Below, one piece after another: positions 32,188 through 34,721 of a stretch of 34,721 nt of DNA. The position numbers were made by a program, and so were the translations under genes. The first letter of the stretch is position 1; the number at the start of each line of letters is the position of its first letter. The notes under the pieces are model-generated. The model saw nothing but the letters and a program-made list of their open reading frames with translations. It searched no databases and was not told the origin of the DNA. Origin of the DNA: an uncultured Bacteroidota bacterium (GTDB taxonomy: Bacteria; Bacteroidota; Bacteroidia; Flavobacteriales; Flavobacteriaceae). The stretch covers positions 1 to 34,721 of the forward strand of contig CACJHI010000016.1 in the NCBI GenBank assembly GCA_902593165.1, written 5' to 3'.

Positions 32188-32709
32188 ATGAAAAAAAATA
32201 TCTCATTAAAAATAATATTATTCACATTTATATTTTTTATTCAATCATGTGGAATTTATGTTCAATATGATTATGACTCTGATGTAAATTTTGATAATTA
32301 TAGTTCTTACTCCTTCTATCAACCTGATATAGATGAATTAGAAATTTCAGATCTTGATAAGAAAAGAATTTTAAAATCATTAGACCTTGGATTAAAATCT
32401 AAGGGTCTTGAAAGATCAAACTCTCCTGATTTACTTGTAACATTTGAAACTAAATCTAAAGAAAGGGTCTATGTAAACAATTATCTTCCATATGGATGGT
32501 ACCCATTTGCATATCATTATCCATATTCTTCTGGTTATTCAAGAGTTCAAGGTACTCTTTATGTCAGCCTAATTGATAGTAAAAATCAGCAGCTTGTATG
32601 GCAGGGTAAAGGTGTTGGTGTCTTAAATGAATTTTCGGATAACAGGGATAAAATGATTAATGACTTTGTAATAAAAATACTTGAAAAGTATCCACCTATA
32701 TCTGATTAA
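32188..32709 (+). CDS. DUF4136 lipoprotein
   Basis: A 173-residue lipoprotein with a leader ending in F-I-Q-S-C (Cys21). The mature part begins V-Q-Y-D-Y-D-S-D-V-N-F-D-N-Y-S-S-Y-S-F, the usual opening of DUF4136, and carries G-T-L-Y-V-S-L-I-D and Q-L-V-W-Q-G-K-G-V in the second half, also typical. A Tyr/Pro-rich loop (about 100-116) resembles that of other members. The function of the family is unknown; the proteins are envelope-attached. It is divergent from the glucosaminidase gene across only 22 bases, so its promoter must overlap coding sequence, and it overlaps the 3' end of alaS by 14 bases. Confidence 0.9.
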   Translation: MKKNISLKIILFTFIFFIQSCGIYVQYDYDSDVNFDNYSSYSFYQPDIDELEISDLDKKRILKSLDLGLKSKGLERSNSPDLLVTFETKSKERVYVNNYLPYGWYPFAYHYPYSSGYSRVQGTLYVSLIDSKNQQLVWQGKGVGVLNEFSDNRDKMINDFVIKILEKYPPISD

Positions 32710-34721
32710 CTATCTCTTCAGACTTAGATATTACAGAACTTATACCTTTTAAATTACTACCTCCTCCAGTTGCATAAAAAGCCTGTCCACCTCCACTACC
32801 ACTTATTAATGGTGATAAGTCTTTTATAATATCAGATGCACTAATTCCTTTAGTATCAACTAAATTTTTAGAAATAAAGCAGGAGATAAAAACCTTTCCA
32901 TTATTATTAGATAAAAGAACTATGAAGAGATTCTCTATTTGATCTGCCAGTATAAAGCATAACTCTTTTATAGATCTTGGGTCTAAATCTACCTCATCTG
33001 CAAAAAAGTTTATATCACCAAGATTTTTAATTTTTTCTGATATTTCTTTTTTAGCTTCTTGAACCTTAGCTTTATTTTTGATCTCTATTTCCTTTTTTAA
33101 TTCTTTATTTGCTTTTTCATTTGCAGCTTTTTCTCTAGAATCTTTCTTCTTTTGCATCTCTGCCATAATAATTTTTTCATTACATGTTGCTGTAATTCTT
33201 CTAATTCCAAAAGCTTGTGAACCCTCTGAGATAATACTAAATGTTTTTAATTTACTTGTGTTTTCGACATGAGTTCCTCCGCATAATTCATACGATTCAT
33301 TAAATTTTACCGTCCTTATCTTATCCTCATATTTTTCTGTAAATAAACCAATTGCACCATTTTTTATTGCTGTGTCATAATCCTCTTCTCTATTCTCGAT
33401 AAGAGGAATTGAATCCTTTATCCTGTCATTTACAAAACCATTTATAGAATCTATATCATTATCAGAAAGTTTAGATGGATGTGAGAAATCAAATCTAAAC
33501 ATATCTTCTGATATCATTGAACCTCTTTGTTCCACATGACTTCCTAGTATTTTTCTAAGCGCTTGATGCAGTAAATGTGTGCTGGTGTGATTTGATTCAA
33601 TCAATGATCTTCTATTATTATTAACTTTCAGTTTTACTTTAGATTTTAAATCCGAAGGTAAGCTGGTAGTTAAATGTATTATGTCACCAGTATCTTTAAA
33701 TGTATCAATAACCTTGATTTCATCACCTGAAGATATAATTTCACCAGTGTCACCAATTTGGCCTCCACCCTCAGGATAGAATGATGTCATATCAGTTACA
33801 ATATGATAATTTATTTTACCATCATCTGACTTAGCTTCTCTGTATTTGCAGATATTACCTTCAATTTCAAGAAGATCATAACCCATAAAAACACTACTAT
33901 TGATATTATTATCGATTATAACCCAATCTGATAAATCATCATTCTTTTTTGACTTTGATCTATTTTTTTGAATTTTCATATTCTCATTGAATCCATCAAT
34001 ATCAACTTTGAAAGATTTCTCACCAGCTATTAAAGATGTTAAATCTATTGGGAATCCAAAAGTGTCATATAACTTAAATGCATCATCACCATTTATAAGC
34101 TTATCATTAGGTTTAGATTCTATTAGCTCATTGATTAAATTAAGGCCTTGATTTAATGTCTTGAGAAAACCTTCTTCCTCATCTTTTATGATCGATTTGA
34201 TAAAATTTTTCTGAGTAATAATATTTGGATAAAGACTAGAATATTTATCCTCAATAATATCTACTAATTCATGTATGAATGGTTTTTGAATGTCAAGGTT
34301 TGTATAGCCATATCTAATTGCTCTTCTAAGAATTCTTCGTATAACATAACCAGGACCTGTATTACTTGGAATTTGTCCATCTAATACCGTGAATACAATA
34401 GCTCTAAGATGATCAGATATCACTCTCATACCTATATCAACTTTTTCATCTCCTGCTAAATACTTCTTGTTAGAAAAATTTTCTATTTCCTTAATAATAT
34501 CAGAAAATAGGTCAGTTTCGTATGTAGAGTTCTTGTTTTGAAGTGCCATACACAATCTCTCAAGCCCCATACCAGTATCAACATATTGTTTGTCAAGTTT
34601 TTGAAGAGATCCGTCTTTCTTTCTATTAAATTGGATAAAAACTAAATTCCAAATCTCCACAACTTGAGGGTGATCTTTGTTTACAAGTTCTGATCCTTTA
34701 ATTTTCTTTTTTTCAGAGGGT
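32696..34721 (-). CDS. alaS: Alanyl-tRNA synthetase (partial, N-terminal part outside the window)
   Basis: The frame is open to the right edge, so the first part of the catalytic domain is missing; about 675 residues are visible. It begins in the class II core (S-E-L-V-N-K-D-H-P-Q-V-V-E-I-W-N-L-V-F-I-Q-F-N-R), so the GTG at 34658-34660 is an internal valine codon and not a start. Then come V-D-T-G-M-G-L-E-R, R-R-I-L-R-R-A-I-R-Y-G, the editing domain with H-T-S-T-H (33575-33589) and C-G-G-T-H (33269-33283), a Lys/Glu-rich coiled coil (near 33060-33160) and the C-terminal C-Ala domain with S-G-G-G-Q-A and A-T-G-G-G. It charges tRNA-Ala and clears mischarged Ser/Gly. Confidence 0.97.
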   Translation of the reverse strand, partial: PSEKKKIKGSELVNKDHPQVVEIWNLVFIQFNRKKDGSLQKLDKQYVDTGMGLERLCMALQNKNSTYETDLFSDIIKEIENFSNKKYLAGDEKVDIGMRVISDHLRAIVFTVLDGQIPSNTGPGYVIRRILRRAIRYGYTNLDIQKPFIHELVDIIEDKYSSLYPNIITQKNFIKSIIKDEEEGFLKTLNQGLNLINELIESKPNDKLINGDDAFKLYDTFGFPIDLTSLIAGEKSFKVDIDGFNENMKIQKNRSKSKKNDDLSDWVIIDNNINSSVFMGYDLLEIEGNICKYREAKSDDGKINYHIVTDMTSFYPEGGGQIGDTGEIISSGDEIKVIDTFKDTGDIIHLTTSLPSDLKSKVKLKVNNNRRSLIESNHTSTHLLHQALRKILGSHVEQRGSMISEDMFRFDFSHPSKLSDNDIDSINGFVNDRIKDSIPLIENREEDYDTAIKNGAIGLFTEKYEDKIRTVKFNESYELCGGTHVENTSKLKTFSIISEGSQAFGIRRITATCNEKIIMAEMQKKKDSREKAANEKANKELKKEIEIKNKAKVQEAKKEISEKIKNLGDINFFADEVDLDPRSIKELCFILADQIENLFIVLLSNNNGKVFISCFISKNLVDTKGISASDIIKDLSPLISGSGGGQAFYATGGGSNLKGISSVISKSEEIVNQI

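Noticed and set aside
32166-32225. Longer glucosaminidase with 20 extra N-terminal residues
   Set aside because: It would run into the divergent DUF4136 gene and precede a complete lipoprotein leader that starts at 32165.
34658-34660. GTG as the start of alaS
   Set aside because: The frame continues upstream to the right edge with a sequence typical of the AlaS catalytic core, so the gene is cut by the window.
1-34721. Defence system, prophage, CRISPR array or insertion sequence
   Set aside because: I looked for repeats with regular spacing, transposase, integrase and nuclease motifs and found none; the region reads as core and metabolic genes.

Overview
The window looks like a piece of a small, AT-rich genome from the Bacteroidota, most likely a marine member of the Flavobacteriales. 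This rests on the families present (Porin_10-type porin, DUF4136 lipoprotein, large secreted S9 peptidases, lysyl-tRNA synthetase with a C-terminal extension, NhaD, PF13557 beta-barrel), on the lack of clear Shine-Dalgarno sequences, and on several -7 boxes of the Bacteroidetes form TAnnTTTG. Coding density is very high. Genes in operons overlap by 1-11 bases, convergent genes run into each other's stops, and no stretch of 300 bases lacks a gene. I see no insertion sequence, CRISPR array, phage gene or integrase.

Layout. 1-2983: the 3' end of a zinc-ribbon-family (DUF164) gene whose metal cysteines are gone, a Ste24-type protease with a glycosylasparaginase, and two small membrane proteins. 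3094-4002: an LCM/TIGR00027-type methyltransferase. 4013-9285 (minus): a compact glycerol operon in the order glpK, glpD, glpF, short-chain dehydrogenase, lipoprotein glycerophosphodiesterase; an intrinsic terminator lies only 23 bases before glpK. 9364-12875 (minus): a secreted protein of unknown family, a second short-chain dehydrogenase and a secreted S9 peptidase. 12924-17123 (plus): a lipoprotein sulfatase and a 928-residue S9 peptidase. 17142-17216 (minus): tRNA-Val(TAC). 17282-19001 (plus): a homocysteine S-methyltransferase and a DUF1295 membrane protein. 19048-26136 (minus): porin, anmK, a paralogue of the secreted protein, nhaD, folC and a PF13557 beta-barrel protein. 26193-29213 (plus): rnhB and a long lipoprotein gene broken by a frameshift at a T8 tract. 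29215-34721: lipB, lysS, a short glucosaminidase lipoprotein, a DUF4136 lipoprotein and the 3' part of alaS, which runs off the right edge.

How the genes work together. The glp block gives a full route from periplasmic glycerophosphodiesters or glycerol to dihydroxyacetone phosphate. The sulfatase, the two S9 peptidases, the glycosylasparaginase, AnmK and the glucosaminidase suggest use of peptides, sulfated or glycosylated material and recycling of cell wall. The most unusual items are the pair of secreted paralogues (9364-10050 and 22290-22985), each apparently built from two tandem alpha/beta half-domains, the frameshifted propeller-like lipoprotein, and the cysteine-less zinc-ribbon protein.
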